DNA of 64,000 nucleotides, from contig JACKLX010000001.1 of the NCBI GenBank assembly GCA_024235695.1, positions 1-64,000 on the forward strand. The letters are read 5' to 3'. The notes below the pieces were generated by a model that was not told the origin of the DNA, searched no databases, and saw nothing but the letters and a program-made list of their open reading frames with translations. Both the position numbers and the translations under genes were made by a program. Below, one piece after another: positions 39,434-47,714 of this stretch (position 1 is its first letter; each line of letters opens with the position of its first letter). The stretch is from Accumulibacter sp. GTDB lineage: Bacteria > Pseudomonadota > Gammaproteobacteria > Burkholderiales > Rhodocyclaceae.

Positions 39434-39450
39434 ATTGAACACTGTTCAAT
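39434..39450. promoter_or_regulatory. TetR-type operator between hpaB-like gene and its regulator
   Basis: ATTGAACACTGTTCAAT is a perfect 17-bp palindrome centred on C39442. It lies 28 bases from the flavoprotein start and 25 bases from the TetR gene start, the expected position for a site repressing both. Confidence 0.8.
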
Positions 39451-39475
39451 TTTTCGAGCAGCGTAGAATACGATC

Positions 39476-40147
39476 ATGAGCAAGTCAATGGAAACGTCAC
39501 CGACGGCGGCAACGATTGCCGGCGAGCGGGTGCCGGATGCGCGCGCGCTGCGCGCCGACGCGCTGGCGCAAGCGCGGCGCGGGCTGATTCTCGACGCGGC
39601 GCGCACCGCTTTCTTCGAGCTGGGGCTGGAGGGCGCGAGCATGCGCGAGATCGCCAGGCGCGCCGGCTACACGCCGGGAGCGATCTACAGCTACTTCGCC
39701 AGCAAGGAAGAGGTCTACGCCGCCTTGCTCGGCGAATCGCTGCTGCGCCTGAACGCGCATGTTGCCGCGGCGCCCGACGACGGCAACGCCGCCGACCGGG
39801 TGCGCAGCAAGGCCGGCGCTTTCTTCGATTTCTACAGCGACAACCCGCGTGATCTCGATCTCGGCTTCTACCTGTTCCAGGGCGTGCGGCCGCTGGGCCT
39901 GACCCGCGACCTCGATGCCCAGCTCAACGCCCAGCTGCGCGCCGCCCTGCAGCCGGCGGCAGATGCCCTCGCCGAGTTCGGCCTCGACGCCGCCAGCGCC
40001 GAAGTCGAAATCACGGCGCTGTTCGCGCAGATGGTCGGCCTGCTGCTGCTGATCCATACCGGACGGATCCGCATCTTCCGCCAACAGGCGCCACAACTCC
40101 TCCGGCGCTACCTCGACCAGCTGACGGAAAGACTGCAGCGCCGCTGA
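39476..40147 (+). CDS. TetR/AcrR family transcriptional repressor
   Basis: 223 residues. The N-terminal helix-turn-helix follows a 35-residue extension: ILDAARTAFFELGLEGASM then REIARRAGYTPGAIYSYFAS. The C-terminal ligand domain is helical with FDFYSDNPRDLDLGFYLFQG. It is divergent from the HpaB-family gene and should bind the 17-bp palindrome between them; the inducer is unknown, possibly an aromatic substrate or CoA ester. Confidence 0.9.
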   Translation: MSKSMETSPTAATIAGERVPDARALRADALAQARRGLILDAARTAFFELGLEGASMREIARRAGYTPGAIYSYFASKEEVYAALLGESLLRLNAHVAAAPDDGNAADRVRSKAGAFFDFYSDNPRDLDLGFYLFQGVRPLGLTRDLDAQLNAQLRAALQPAADALAEFGLDAASAEVEITALFAQMVGLLLLIHTGRIRIFRQQAPQLLRRYLDQLTERLQRR

Positions 40148-40183
40148 CGATCGGCGGCGGCCTGGCGCAGCCGCCCGCGACCC

Positions 40184-40774
40184 TCACTCGGCGTCAAACT
40201 GCCTGGCGTTGCGACCCTTGAAAGGCGCATAGAAGGCCTTGATGGCGACCATGTCGGCGTCGATATCGCCGGTCGGTTCGAAGATCGCGCCAAGACCGCT
40301 GCGCTTCTTTTCGTAATCCATGTAGGCCATGACGATCGGCACCTGCGCGCTCACCGCGATGTAATAGAAACCGGTCTTCCATTGCCTCGCCTTGCTGCGC
40401 GTACCCTCGGGCGGCACGATCAGTTGCAGCGGACCGCCGGCCGCACGGATCGCCGCCGCCGACGCGGCAACCAGGTTGTTCGACGTCTCGCGTTGTACGG
40501 GAATGCCGCCGAGCCACATCATCAGACCGCGAAACGGTGGTCTGAAAATCTGTGCCTTGCCCATCCAGTAGATATTGAGTCGCAGCGTGAACGCGACCAT
40601 CAGCGTGTAGGGCAGGTCCCAGTTGCTGGTGTGCGGCGCGGCGATCAGGACGCTCTTGCCGGCGCCGGACGGCAGGCGGCCCTCGACTGTCCAGCCGGTG
40701 ATTTTCAGGAAGCCCACCGAGAAGGCGCGCAACAGCGTGTTGACCAGCGGCGTGGTGAAGATCGTGCGGTGCAT
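40184..40774 (-). CDS. Lysophospholipid acyltransferase (PlsC-like)
   Basis: 196 residues. APHTSNWDLPYTL contains the H-x4-D catalytic motif and IVPPEGTRSKARQWKTGFYY the substrate-binding block of 1-acylglycerol-3-phosphate acyltransferases. A short hydrophobic N-terminus should place it on the inner membrane. Shorter than E. coli PlsC (245), it resembles the orphan soluble-like subgroup found in many proteobacteria; its exact lipid substrate is uncertain. The start at 40774 drops a 20-residue extension with no membrane character. Confidence 0.85.
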   Translation of the reverse strand: MHRTIFTTPLVNTLLRAFSVGFLKITGWTVEGRLPSGAGKSVLIAAPHTSNWDLPYTLMVAFTLRLNIYWMGKAQIFRPPFRGLMMWLGGIPVQRETSNNLVAASAAAIRAAGGPLQLIVPPEGTRSKARQWKTGFYYIAVSAQVPIVMAYMDYEKKRSGLGAIFEPTGDIDADMVAIKAFYAPFKGRNARQFDAE

Positions 40775-40961
40775 CGGTCGGCCTGTCAGTTGAGGCGCAA
40801 AGCAGCTCGCCGGGAGGCAGACCACCGCGTTCAATTTGAAGGCGCATTATCGCTCACCCGACGGCTTGCCGACACGCCAGCCGGCGCACCTCGGCACGGC
40901 TGACGATCGGCGGATCGTGGATGGCAGGCCTGGCTGGCGGCGTACCGCCGCCAGCGCAGTG

Positions 40962-41282
40962 CTAGGCGGCCAGCTTGAGGCCGAGGATGCCGGCGACGAT
41001 CAGGCCGATGTAGAAGAAACGGGCCAGCCTGGCCGGCTCCTTGAACACCAGGATTCCCAGGACAAAGGTGCCGACCGCGCCGATGCCGGTCCACGCGGCG
41101 TAGGCAGTGCCGATCGGAATCGTCAGCTGCGCGTAGAGCAGCAGGGCGCCACTGGCCAGGACGCAGACGATGGCGAAGCCGATCCAGCGCCAGTGCGCGC
41201 CGCCCGCGCCCTGCCCGAACTTGAGGCCGACCGGCCATCCCCACTCGAAAACGCCGGCAAGCAGCAGAGCAAGCCAGTCCAT
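40962..41282 (-). CDS. SMR-family exporter, SugE/Gdx type (second of pair)
   Basis: 106 residues, four transmembrane helices. GVFEWGWPVGLKFG carries the essential Glu of helix 1; YAAWTGIGAVGTFVLGI is the helix 3 signature of the guanidinium-exporter (Gdx/SugE) branch. It follows its paralogue by 15 bases, suggesting a two-component antiparallel heterodimer like other paired SMRs. Guanidinium export is inferred from subfamily motifs. Confidence 0.88.
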   Translation of the reverse strand: MDWLALLLAGVFEWGWPVGLKFGQGAGGAHWRWIGFAIVCVLASGALLLYAQLTIPIGTAYAAWTGIGAVGTFVLGILVFKEPARLARFFYIGLIVAGILGLKLAA

Positions 41283-41297
41283 TGGCGCTCGCGCCGC

Positions 41298-41618
41298 CTA
41301 GGAAGAGGCCTTGAGGCCGATGATGCCGGCGACGATCAGAGCGACGAAGACGAAGCGCTCGAGCGTTGCCGCCTCGCCGAACAGCGCGATGCCCAGCAGG
41401 AAGGTGCCGACGGCACCGATGCCGGTCCACACCGCATAGGCCGTACCCATGGCGATCCGCCGCTGCACGATCAGCAACAGCGTGCCGCTGGCGGCCAGGC
41501 AGCCGCCAGCGAAGGCCAGCCACCGCCAGTCCGCGCCGGTCGCCGACCAGCCAAGCTTGAGACCGACCGGCCAGCCCCATTCGAAGATGCCGGCAATGAC
41601 CAGTACCAGCCAGTCCAT
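41298..41618 (-). CDS. SMR-family exporter, SugE/Gdx type (first of pair)
   Basis: 106 residues, paralogous to the next gene along almost its full length (GIFEWGWPVGLKLG, YAVWTGIGAVGTFLLGI). Loop charges differ between the two proteins (ALFGEAATLER here, LVFKEPARLAR there), as in SMR pairs with opposite orientation. The ATG at 41618 lies two bases after the stop of the small leader frame in the repeated element. I found no guanidine riboswitch upstream. Confidence 0.88.
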   Translation of the reverse strand: MDWLVLVIAGIFEWGWPVGLKLGWSATGADWRWLAFAGGCLAASGTLLLIVQRRIAMGTAYAVWTGIGAVGTFLLGIALFGEAATLERFVFVALIVAGIIGLKASS

Positions 41619-41620
41619 GC

Positions 41621-41713
41621 CTACCGCGAAAGTCGCGGCGGCGACAGAGCAATCGCCCGTCTGCCGTGCGCCGGAGAAGGGTCGGCAATGAGGGAGACGG
41701 TCATGACGTTCAT
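41621..41713 (-). CDS. Candidate 30-aa leader peptide upstream of SMR genes
   Basis: ATG at 41713 overlaps the stop of the GTPase gene as ATGA, so it could be translationally coupled to it. Thirty codons end in TAG two bases before the SMR start. The peptide contains DPSPAHGRR-A-I and PPRLSR, parallel to the frame upstream of glk. Real translation is unproven. Confidence 0.4.
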   Translation of the reverse strand: MNVMTVSLIADPSPAHGRRAIALSPPRLSR

Positions 41714-41719
41714 GACCGT
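41697..41719. repeat. Perfect 23-bp inverted repeat across the GTPase stop codon
   Basis: ACGGTCATGA-CGT-TCATGACCGT, 10-bp arms with a 3-base spacer. It covers the end of the DUF3482 GTPase gene and the start of the leader frame. It could be an operator or an RNA hairpin ending GTPase transcription. Only one arm is present in copy A. Confidence 0.6.
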
Positions 41720-43212
41720 TGATCGCGAGCCTCGCCCGCCGGCGCTTCGACAGAACTGTCGAGGACTCCCGGATAAAGGCGATCGAGGATCGTGCGGGCG
41801 ATTTCGGTGATCACCGGCTGCAGCCGCGCGACGATCGCCGTGGTTTCCCGGGCGGGGTCGCGGGCGGCCCAGCTGGCGACCAGCGCGTCTTTCGCCGCGC
41901 CTACGGCTTCGCTGACCAGCGGTGGCCAGAAGGCGGGATACTCGTTCTCGCGCCATTCGCCGCGCCCACGGCCGTAATGCGCCACCGCCAGGTAGCGCAG
42001 CAGCGAGCTGACGACCAGCTCGACGAGGAAGCTGTCGTCCCAGCGCAGGGTGGTGCCGCGCCGGCCGCGCGCGATGTTGACGCCGCGCGCGATGCCGGCA
42101 CCGCCGAGCGCACCGAGTACCGCGCCGGTCAGCATGCCGGCGCCGAGGGTGAGTCCGGCGTGCGCGATGTCGACGCCGATTCCGGTCAGCGCGCCGGACA
42201 GCGCACCGCCCATCAGCGCCGCCTTCTTCTCGTTGACCGGCGCTTCGACGGTCACCGTCCGGGCGATCCGCCGCAGCAGTTCTTCGCTGGCGTGTCCCTC
42301 GAGCTGGTGAATGGCGATCAGCGCGTCGAGCGCTGCCCGGAGCTCCGCGTCGACGCGCGAACCCAGCGCCTGCAGGGCGCGCGCCTTGCCGTCGTCGCCC
42401 TCCTCGCCACCGACGCCGATCGCTCGACCGAGGTCACGCAAGGCGCCCTTGAAGCGCGTTTCGGGCAGCGTTTCGACATCCAGCGCGGCGCGCGCCAGGG
42501 TCGCCGAGAGGACGCCCATCGAGGCCTCGAATTGCCCTTCGCGGCGCGCCTGCCAGGCGCCGATCAGGCGCGCAAAGGAGGGTCCACGGCCGGCCGGCAG
42601 GGCCTTGCCGACCTCGCGCAGAAGGGTGATCTCCTGCACCCAGCAGCGGGCGAACGCGTCCAGCGGCAACACCGCGTGAACCACCCGATAGCCGGCCAGC
42701 AGCTGCCGCCAACGTTCATGCTCGGCGGCCTCCTGGTCGCCCGGCCGACAACGACCGGTCTGGTTGAGGAGGACGATCACCGGCTTGCCGACCCACTCGA
42801 GAATGGCCAGCTCGGGTTCCAGGTAACCGGCGTCGGCGGGCTCCTCGGCGGCGTTTACCAGGTAGAGCACGACGTCCGCCTGGTCGCGAACGTTGGCCAC
42901 CGCCTGCTGCGAAAACCACAACGAGCGGTCACGGAAACGATCCCATACCTGCCCCATGAACCAGCCGATCGGGTTGCCTTGCTGGCGCAGGCGCCTGGCA
43001 AGCCGCACGCTGTCGCCGAATCCCGGCGTATCCCAGAGCAGCAGTTCGTCGCCGGCGGCCGTGCTGATCAACGAATGGACGGTGTTGTCGACGGTGACGT
43101 GCGGCGCGTCGCGGATTTCACCGATGTCGCGCCCGAGCAGCGTTCGCGCCAGCGTCGTCTTGCCGGCATTGGTATGCGAGATCAGCGACAGGGAAACCGG
43201 ACCGTCGTTCAC
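41710..43212 (-). CDS. DUF3482-type GTPase
   Basis: 500 residues. N-terminal Era/YeeP-like G domain: SLISHTNAGKTTLARTLLG (G1), DTPGFGDS (G3), LLNQTGRCRPGD (G4 with NQTG). The C-terminal DUF3482 region has a Gly/Ala-rich hydrophobic hairpin (KKAALMGGALSGALTGIGVD and on) that probably inserts in the membrane. It is paired with the DUF2868 membrane protein upstream (4-base overlap), a combination conserved in proteobacteria. Function is unknown; membrane remodelling or stress response is a guess. Confidence 0.88.
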   Translation of the reverse strand: MNDGPVSLSLISHTNAGKTTLARTLLGRDIGEIRDAPHVTVDNTVHSLISTAAGDELLLWDTPGFGDSVRLARRLRQQGNPIGWFMGQVWDRFRDRSLWFSQQAVANVRDQADVVLYLVNAAEEPADAGYLEPELAILEWVGKPVIVLLNQTGRCRPGDQEAAEHERWRQLLAGYRVVHAVLPLDAFARCWVQEITLLREVGKALPAGRGPSFARLIGAWQARREGQFEASMGVLSATLARAALDVETLPETRFKGALRDLGRAIGVGGEEGDDGKARALQALGSRVDAELRAALDALIAIHQLEGHASEELLRRIARTVTVEAPVNEKKAALMGGALSGALTGIGVDIAHAGLTLGAGMLTGAVLGALGGAGIARGVNIARGRRGTTLRWDDSFLVELVVSSLLRYLAVAHYGRGRGEWRENEYPAFWPPLVSEAVGAAKDALVASWAARDPARETTAIVARLQPVITEIARTILDRLYPGVLDSSVEAPAGEARDQRS

Positions 43213-44657
43213 ACCGAACCCTCCAGGCGGCGCTCGATCTCGTCCTGCGCGGCGGCGAGATCGGCTTGTGCGAGATCAACGAATACCGGTGCGACGCCGG
43301 CATCGGCAAGCTCCTCCCGCCACGCCGAACGGCGCTCGTCGAGGCGCCTGGTGTCGGCTTCGAAACGGGCGTGCCACGGCGCCTCGTCGACCAGCACCAG
43401 CAAGGGCGCGCGGTTCGCCGCGGCACGCAAGGCGGCAACGAAGGCGCCCTGCGCTTCGCGTTCGGGGGTCGCCGCCAGGCTGAACAGCGCCATCGCCGGC
43501 CCGCTGCCGTCGGGTCGCGCCGCCCGTGGCAGCGATTCCTCGTCACCGTAGCGCACCACCTCGGTGCAGCTCATCGTCGCCTTGCCGCCAAAGACGCGCG
43601 CCACCAGCCGCTGCAGGCCGGCCATCGCCGCCGGCACCGGATGATAGCTGTACGGGATCACCGTCAGGTGCACCTGCCCGGCCTGGTAGCCGTGCAGCAG
43701 GCGCTGGTAATAGGGGTCGTCGAAGCGGCTGATCACTGACGCCGACCGGCGCCGCTCGACGACAGCGCCGATCAGGCCAAGCAGCGTTCGCGGCGCGATC
43801 ACGACGACGACCATGGTCGCCGCCATCAGATGCAGCCACGGCGCCGCGTTCTCGCTCGCCGGCAATGCCCCGGAGCGGATCGCCGCCAGCCCGGCGACGT
43901 CAGGCAAGGCGCTGCCGGTGAGCCAGGCTCCGGGCGCCAGCATGATGCTCAGAATCCGGTGCGCGGCCTCGGCACCGAGGAAGGTGCTCTGCCACGCCGC
44001 GCGGTATTCGAAGGCGAAACCCCGCAGATAGAGGCCAACGACGATGCCGGCAGCGAACAGTGCGGCGGAGAAGTGCAGGATGCGCGCCAGCCGCACCTGC
44101 TGCAGCGGCCCGGCGATCTGGCTCCAGTCGCCGAGCAGCCGGGTGGCTACCGCCGCCGGCATGCGCATCGCGCGCGGCCGGCTCGATCGGCGCCAGCCCG
44201 TGATGCAGCGGCCGAGCTGCCGGCGCAAGGGCCCGGGATGGCTTCCCCGCCGCCGGTGCCACAGCAAGCCGCCGAGCATCAGCGCGTAGACGGCGAGATT
44301 CCAGACCAGCAAACCGAACACCGGCGGCGCCAGGAGATTGATCTGTTGGCCGGCGCCGATGCGGTCGACGGCGACGCCGGCAACAAAGGCCAGCAGCATC
44401 GACAGCGCGGCGACCCACGGCCGCCAGCGCAAACCGTCGACCAGGCGAACGAAGCCGGCGTCGCGGCTGCGCAGGCGCTCGATGGCGAGGCGCGCACGGC
44501 GTGCGACAAAAACCGCCGCGCTGGCGCCTTCGCCAACGACTTCGGCCGCCGCCTTGCTGGCCCACGCACGATCTTCTTCGCTCCAGATCTGGCGCTCGGC
44601 ATCGACGGTCTCGACAGCACGCAGCGCAGTGACCAGCAGGGCATCGCTTTCGTTCAT
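43209..44657 (-). CDS. DUF2868 membrane protein
   Basis: 482 residues. An acidic N-terminal segment (AERQIWSEEDRAWASKAAAE) is followed by transmembrane helices at about residues 80-150 and 190-300, then a cytosolic C-terminal domain (SYHPVPAAMAGLQRLVARVF and on). Start MNESDALLV is chosen over the upstream ATG at 44858, since the extra 67 residues are Arg/Ala-rich. Overlaps the DUF3482 GTPase gene by four bases, so the pair is coupled and probably forms one complex. Confidence 0.85.
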   Translation of the reverse strand: MNESDALLVTALRAVETVDAERQIWSEEDRAWASKAAAEVVGEGASAAVFVARRARLAIERLRSRDAGFVRLVDGLRWRPWVAALSMLLAFVAGVAVDRIGAGQQINLLAPPVFGLLVWNLAVYALMLGGLLWHRRRGSHPGPLRRQLGRCITGWRRSSRPRAMRMPAAVATRLLGDWSQIAGPLQQVRLARILHFSAALFAAGIVVGLYLRGFAFEYRAAWQSTFLGAEAAHRILSIMLAPGAWLTGSALPDVAGLAAIRSGALPASENAAPWLHLMAATMVVVVIAPRTLLGLIGAVVERRRSASVISRFDDPYYQRLLHGYQAGQVHLTVIPYSYHPVPAAMAGLQRLVARVFGGKATMSCTEVVRYGDEESLPRAARPDGSGPAMALFSLAATPEREAQGAFVAALRAAANRAPLLVLVDEAPWHARFEADTRRLDERRSAWREELADAGVAPVFVDLAQADLAAAQDEIERRLEGSV

Positions 44658-45119
44658 CGTCCGCTCACAACCCGCGCCGGCGTCCGAGCGGACAGTCGGC
44701 GCGACAAACAAGGCGGTCGCGGCGAGCGCGTGCCGCGCCGCGGCCGGACCGACGCGCCGGGCAGACCTGGCGACACCAGCCGCTGCCCGGCACGGTATTC
44801 GCGCGGACACACCGGCAAGCGTCCGCCAAGGGAGAAGGGCCGCCATTGCGATGATCATCGGCGGGGCATCGACAGGGGACGACTGGCAAGCGCACCGGCG
44901 AGAGTGTCTCTGCGCCGCTCGGCGCTGTCAACGGCCGGCGATCGGCTCGACGGCTCGCCGGAACGCACGCCCGACGATTGGCGCCGGGCGCCCGATGACG
45001 GCGACGCGGGGCCGCCTCGGCATCCTTCCAGGAAAGGCATCCGGATAGCGAAAGCTCTAGCTTTCCAGTTACTTGCCGTGCTATCTTCAAGTGCATTCCA
45101 CTTCTTTGGGCTGACACGT
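44658..45119. other. 460-bp intergenic region, nothing recognised
   Basis: Divergent region between the DUF2868 gene and the MliC-like gene. No protein-like frame. A small palindrome GAAAGCT-CT-AGCTTTC at about 45047-45063 may be an operator for the lipoprotein gene. Confidence 0.4.
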
Positions 45120-45506
45120 GTGACGCCGTTTCGCCAGATCATCATCACGCTCGTCTGCGCCATGCTGGCGGCTTGCGTGTTTTCGCGACCGCAATCAGAC
45201 GCGCCAGTCAAGCCAAGCGTCGTCAGCGGCGAGGGCCAACAACTGAGGTTTCAGCTCGCCAGCGGCGTCTATCGTTGCGAATCCGGACGCAGCGTCCAGA
45301 TCCAGCGCGATGCGCGCAACACCAATCTGATCGAGATCAGCTGGCAGGGCGCACGCCGCACCTTGCTGCGCTACGACTCGACCTCCGGCTTGCCGCGCTA
45401 CGAGGACCGGCAGCACGGCTTGCTGTGGATCGACCTGCCGTGGAAGAGCGTGCTGATGGACGCCAACAGCGGCCGGCCGCTGGCCAACGAGTGCAAGCTC
45501 AGCTAG
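45120..45506 (+). CDS. MliC-like lipoprotein (lysozyme inhibitor family)
   Basis: 128 residues from a GTG start. Signal peptide TPFRQIIITLVCAMLAAC ends in a lipobox Cys. The mature part (SGVYRCESGRSVQIQRD, YEDRQHGLLWIDL, and Cys near the C-terminus in ANECKL) has the two-Cys arrangement of the C-type lysozyme inhibitor domain. It would sit in the periplasm or outer membrane and protect peptidoglycan. The match is by pattern only, and the start codon is uncertain. Confidence 0.65.
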   Translation: MTPFRQIIITLVCAMLAACVFSRPQSDAPVKPSVVSGEGQQLRFQLASGVYRCESGRSVQIQRDARNTNLIEISWQGARRTLLRYDSTSGLPRYEDRQHGLLWIDLPWKSVLMDANSGRPLANECKLS

Positions 45507-45555
45507 CCCGGAAACGGCCCTCGCATTCGACAGACGGCATCGGCGGCGCACCGGT

Positions 45556-45579
45556 CGTTGGCCGCCGCCGCGGCCAACG
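45556..45579. terminator. Hairpin between converging genes
   Basis: CGTTGGCCGC and GCGGCCAACG form a perfect 10-bp stem with a CGCC loop, between the converging MliC-like and kinase genes. Confidence 0.55.
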
Positions 45580-45594
45580 ATGGCGCTGCCGCGG

Positions 45595-46530
45595 CTACCA
45601 GGGGCTGCTGCCAAACGCCCGCGCGAACTGCTCGGCGATTTCGCCGCGGCTCGCGTGGTGATTCTGGCCGCCACGATGGGCAATCTTGATGGCCCCCATG
45701 ACCGCCGCCAGACGCCCGGTTTTCAGCCAGTCCCAGCCGGCGGCAATGCCGTACAGCAAACCCGAGCGGTAAGCATCGCCGCAGCCGGTGGGATCGATGA
45801 CCGCGTAGGGCTTGACGCAGGGAATCTCGTGGCAGCGCCCGTCGGCGTGAATCCGTGAGCCTTCGCTGCCGAGGGTAACGACCAGCGCTCTCACTCTGCC
45901 CGCCAGTTCGTCGAGCGATCGGCCGGTGCGGTCGCAGAGCAGCTTGGCTTCGTAGTCGTTGAAGCAGGCGTAATCGGCCAGCTTCATGAACTGCATCAGA
46001 TCTTCGCCCGAGAACATCGGCAATCCCTGGCCGGGATCGAAAACGAAGGGCACGCCGGCGGCGGCCAGATCGTGAGCGTGCTGCAACATGCCGTCACGCC
46101 CGTCGGGAGCGACGATGCCGAGCGTCGCTCCGCGGGCATCGGCGACCCGATTGAGATGCGAGTAGCTCATCGCGCCGGGGTGGAAGGCGGTGATCTGGTT
46201 GTCGTCGAGATCGGTGGTGATGAAGGCCTGCGCGGTAAAACTGTCGGCTATCCGCCGGACGTGCGCCCGCGACAGCCCGAGGTCGTCGAGTCGCAACAGG
46301 TAGGGGTCGGCGTCGTCGCCGACGGTGGCCATGATCAGCGGATCGCCGCCGAGCAACTTGAGGTTGTAGGCAATGTTGCCGGCGCAACCGCCGAACTCGC
46401 GCCGCATCTCCGGAACCAGGAACGCGACGTTCAGGATGTGGATCTGTTCGGGGAGGATGTGATTCTTGAACCGGTCATGGAAGACCATGATGTTGTCGAA
46501 GGCGATCGAGCCGCAAATGAGTGTGGACAT
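45595..46530 (-). CDS. PfkB-family carbohydrate/nucleoside kinase
   Basis: 311 residues of the ribokinase superfamily. N-terminal FGGCAGNIAYNLKLLGGD is the PfkB signature 1 region. C-terminal DPTGCGDAYRSGLLYGIA contains the catalytic Asp of signature 2, with GCGD in place of the usual GAGD. Annotated relatives are called adenosine kinase or sugar kinase; the substrate cannot be decided. It follows the prmA-DUF3426 genes on the same strand. Confidence 0.85.
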   Translation of the reverse strand: MSTLICGSIAFDNIMVFHDRFKNHILPEQIHILNVAFLVPEMRREFGGCAGNIAYNLKLLGGDPLIMATVGDDADPYLLRLDDLGLSRAHVRRIADSFTAQAFITTDLDDNQITAFHPGAMSYSHLNRVADARGATLGIVAPDGRDGMLQHAHDLAAAGVPFVFDPGQGLPMFSGEDLMQFMKLADYACFNDYEAKLLCDRTGRSLDELAGRVRALVVTLGSEGSRIHADGRCHEIPCVKPYAVIDPTGCGDAYRSGLLYGIAAGWDWLKTGRLAAVMGAIKIAHRGGQNHHASRGEIAEQFARAFGSSPW

Positions 46531-46581
46531 GGTTTTTCCGGGAATCTACGCAAGAGTTGGACGAGGCGGCGCAAGCGGCGC

Positions 46582-46601
46582 CGGGCGAGCCTGCTCGCCC
46601 G
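46582..46601 (-). terminator. Hairpin after the DUF3426 gene
   Basis: CGGGCGAGC-CT-GCTCGCCCG, 9-bp stem, 13 bases after the stop and 52 bases before the kinase gene. GC-rich stem, no T-run. Confidence 0.45.
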
Positions 46602-46613
46602 CGGGAAGAACGG

Positions 46614-47711
46614 TCACGGATAGAAGACGTACAACCGGTAACCGACGGCATTGACCTCCTTGGCGTCGAGCGACAGGCGCACCTCGACGTCGCCATTGGC
46701 GCGGAAGGCTTTCTCCTCGAGCACGCTCGCCGGCAGGTACTCCTCGGGCATGAAGACGCGGCGGGCGACGGCCTTGTCGTCGGTATCGGTCAGGGTCAGC
46801 TCGATCGCCGGAAACGCCTGCGCATAGCTGGCCCGGTTGCGCAGCGTCGCCTGCAGCGACAGCAGCTTGTTGCGGCCGGGTTCGGTCTGCAGGTCGGAGG
46901 CCTCGATGCTGACCAGGTCGGCATGCCGTGGCAACGGGATCGCGGTACCGAAAGCGGCACTCAGCATGGCCAGCGCCGGTCTGGTGCTCGGCGCGATGAG
47001 GACGATGGTGCCCCGGAAGTGGAAGAGCAGCTGGCCGACGAGCAAGAGCGCGAGCACGCCGATGGCGATCAGGAACAGCCTTGTCGGACGCCGGCCAGCG
47101 GTTGCCGACACCGGTTTGCTCATGACGCCTTCGAGCCATCGGCTGTGGCCGGGGAGTTCCCTGGTCTCGCGAGCCACGAGCATGCTTTCCGGGCCACCGC
47201 CCGGGTCGCCGCCCGTTGCCTGCTCGACTGCCGCCGGCAGCGGTTCGGCTTCGGCGGGCGGCGCCGGTTCGCCCGATGAATCAGGCTGAGCCGCGAAAGC
47301 TTCGTCGGACGGTGCGTCGGACGGTGAAGCGGTCAGCAGGTCAGCGACCGACGCGAGCGGCGCGTTCGCGGCAGCGCCGTCGGCTGGATTGGCGGCACGC
47401 ACGGAATTCGCAGCAGCGGGGTCGGCCGGCGTTGCCGCCGCCGGCAACCCTTCGGCAGGCGTGGCGACCTCTTCCTTGCGCAGCAGCACGGCGACCGCGG
47501 GTGGCGCAGCGGCTATCGGGCCCTCCTCGGCGGGAGCGTCGGCGGCCGTCACGGCAGGCGCGACGACGACCGGCTCGCTGTCGTCGAGCAGGCCCTCGAG
47601 GGCATTGAACACCTTGCGGCATTGTCCGCAACGGACCTTGCCGGCACGCGCCTTGAGTTGCTCCGAAGTGACGCGAAAAACCGTCTGGCAAGCGGGGCAG
47701 CAGGTTTTCAT
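46614..47711 (-). CDS. Zinc-ribbon, DUF3426 membrane protein
   Basis: 365 residues. N-terminal MJ0042-type zinc finger (CCPACQTVF and KVRCGQCRKVFNAL), a long Ala/Pro/Glu-rich disordered region (50-180), one transmembrane helix (RLFLIAIGVLALLLVGQLLF) and a C-terminal DUF3426 domain (FGTAIPLPRHADLVSIEASD) facing the periplasm. It immediately follows prmA, the usual neighbour in betaproteobacteria. Function unknown. Confidence 0.88.
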   Translation of the reverse strand: MKTCCPACQTVFRVTSEQLKARAGKVRCGQCRKVFNALEGLLDDSEPVVVAPAVTAADAPAEEGPIAAAPPAVAVLLRKEEVATPAEGLPAAATPADPAAANSVRAANPADGAAANAPLASVADLLTASPSDAPSDEAFAAQPDSSGEPAPPAEAEPLPAAVEQATGGDPGGGPESMLVARETRELPGHSRWLEGVMSKPVSATAGRRPTRLFLIAIGVLALLLVGQLLFHFRGTIVLIAPSTRPALAMLSAAFGTAIPLPRHADLVSIEASDLQTEPGRNKLLSLQATLRNRASYAQAFPAIELTLTDTDDKAVARRVFMPEEYLPASVLEEKAFRANGDVEVRLSLDAKEVNAVGYRLYVFYP

Positions 47712-47714
47712 CGG

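Larger units (their letters stand above)
41621..41720 (-). repeat. Leader/repeat element, copy B (upstream of SMR pair)
   Basis: Second copy of the element upstream of glk. On the minus strand it runs AACGGTCATGAAC, a 14-base longer middle, then the 63-base conserved block ending CGCGGTAG two bases before the SMR ATG. As in copy A, a hairpin (CCGCGA/TCGCGG) and a competing one (GTCGC/GCGAC) can form. Confidence 0.7.

Noticed and set aside
41619-41720. Guanidine-II (mini-ykkC) riboswitch upstream of the SMR genes
   Set aside because: An ACGG occurs, but it is not held in the two short hairpins that define that class.
44658-44858. Longer start of the DUF2868 protein at 44858
   Set aside because: The added 67 residues are Ala/Arg-rich with no family resemblance; MNESDALLV at 44657 fits better.
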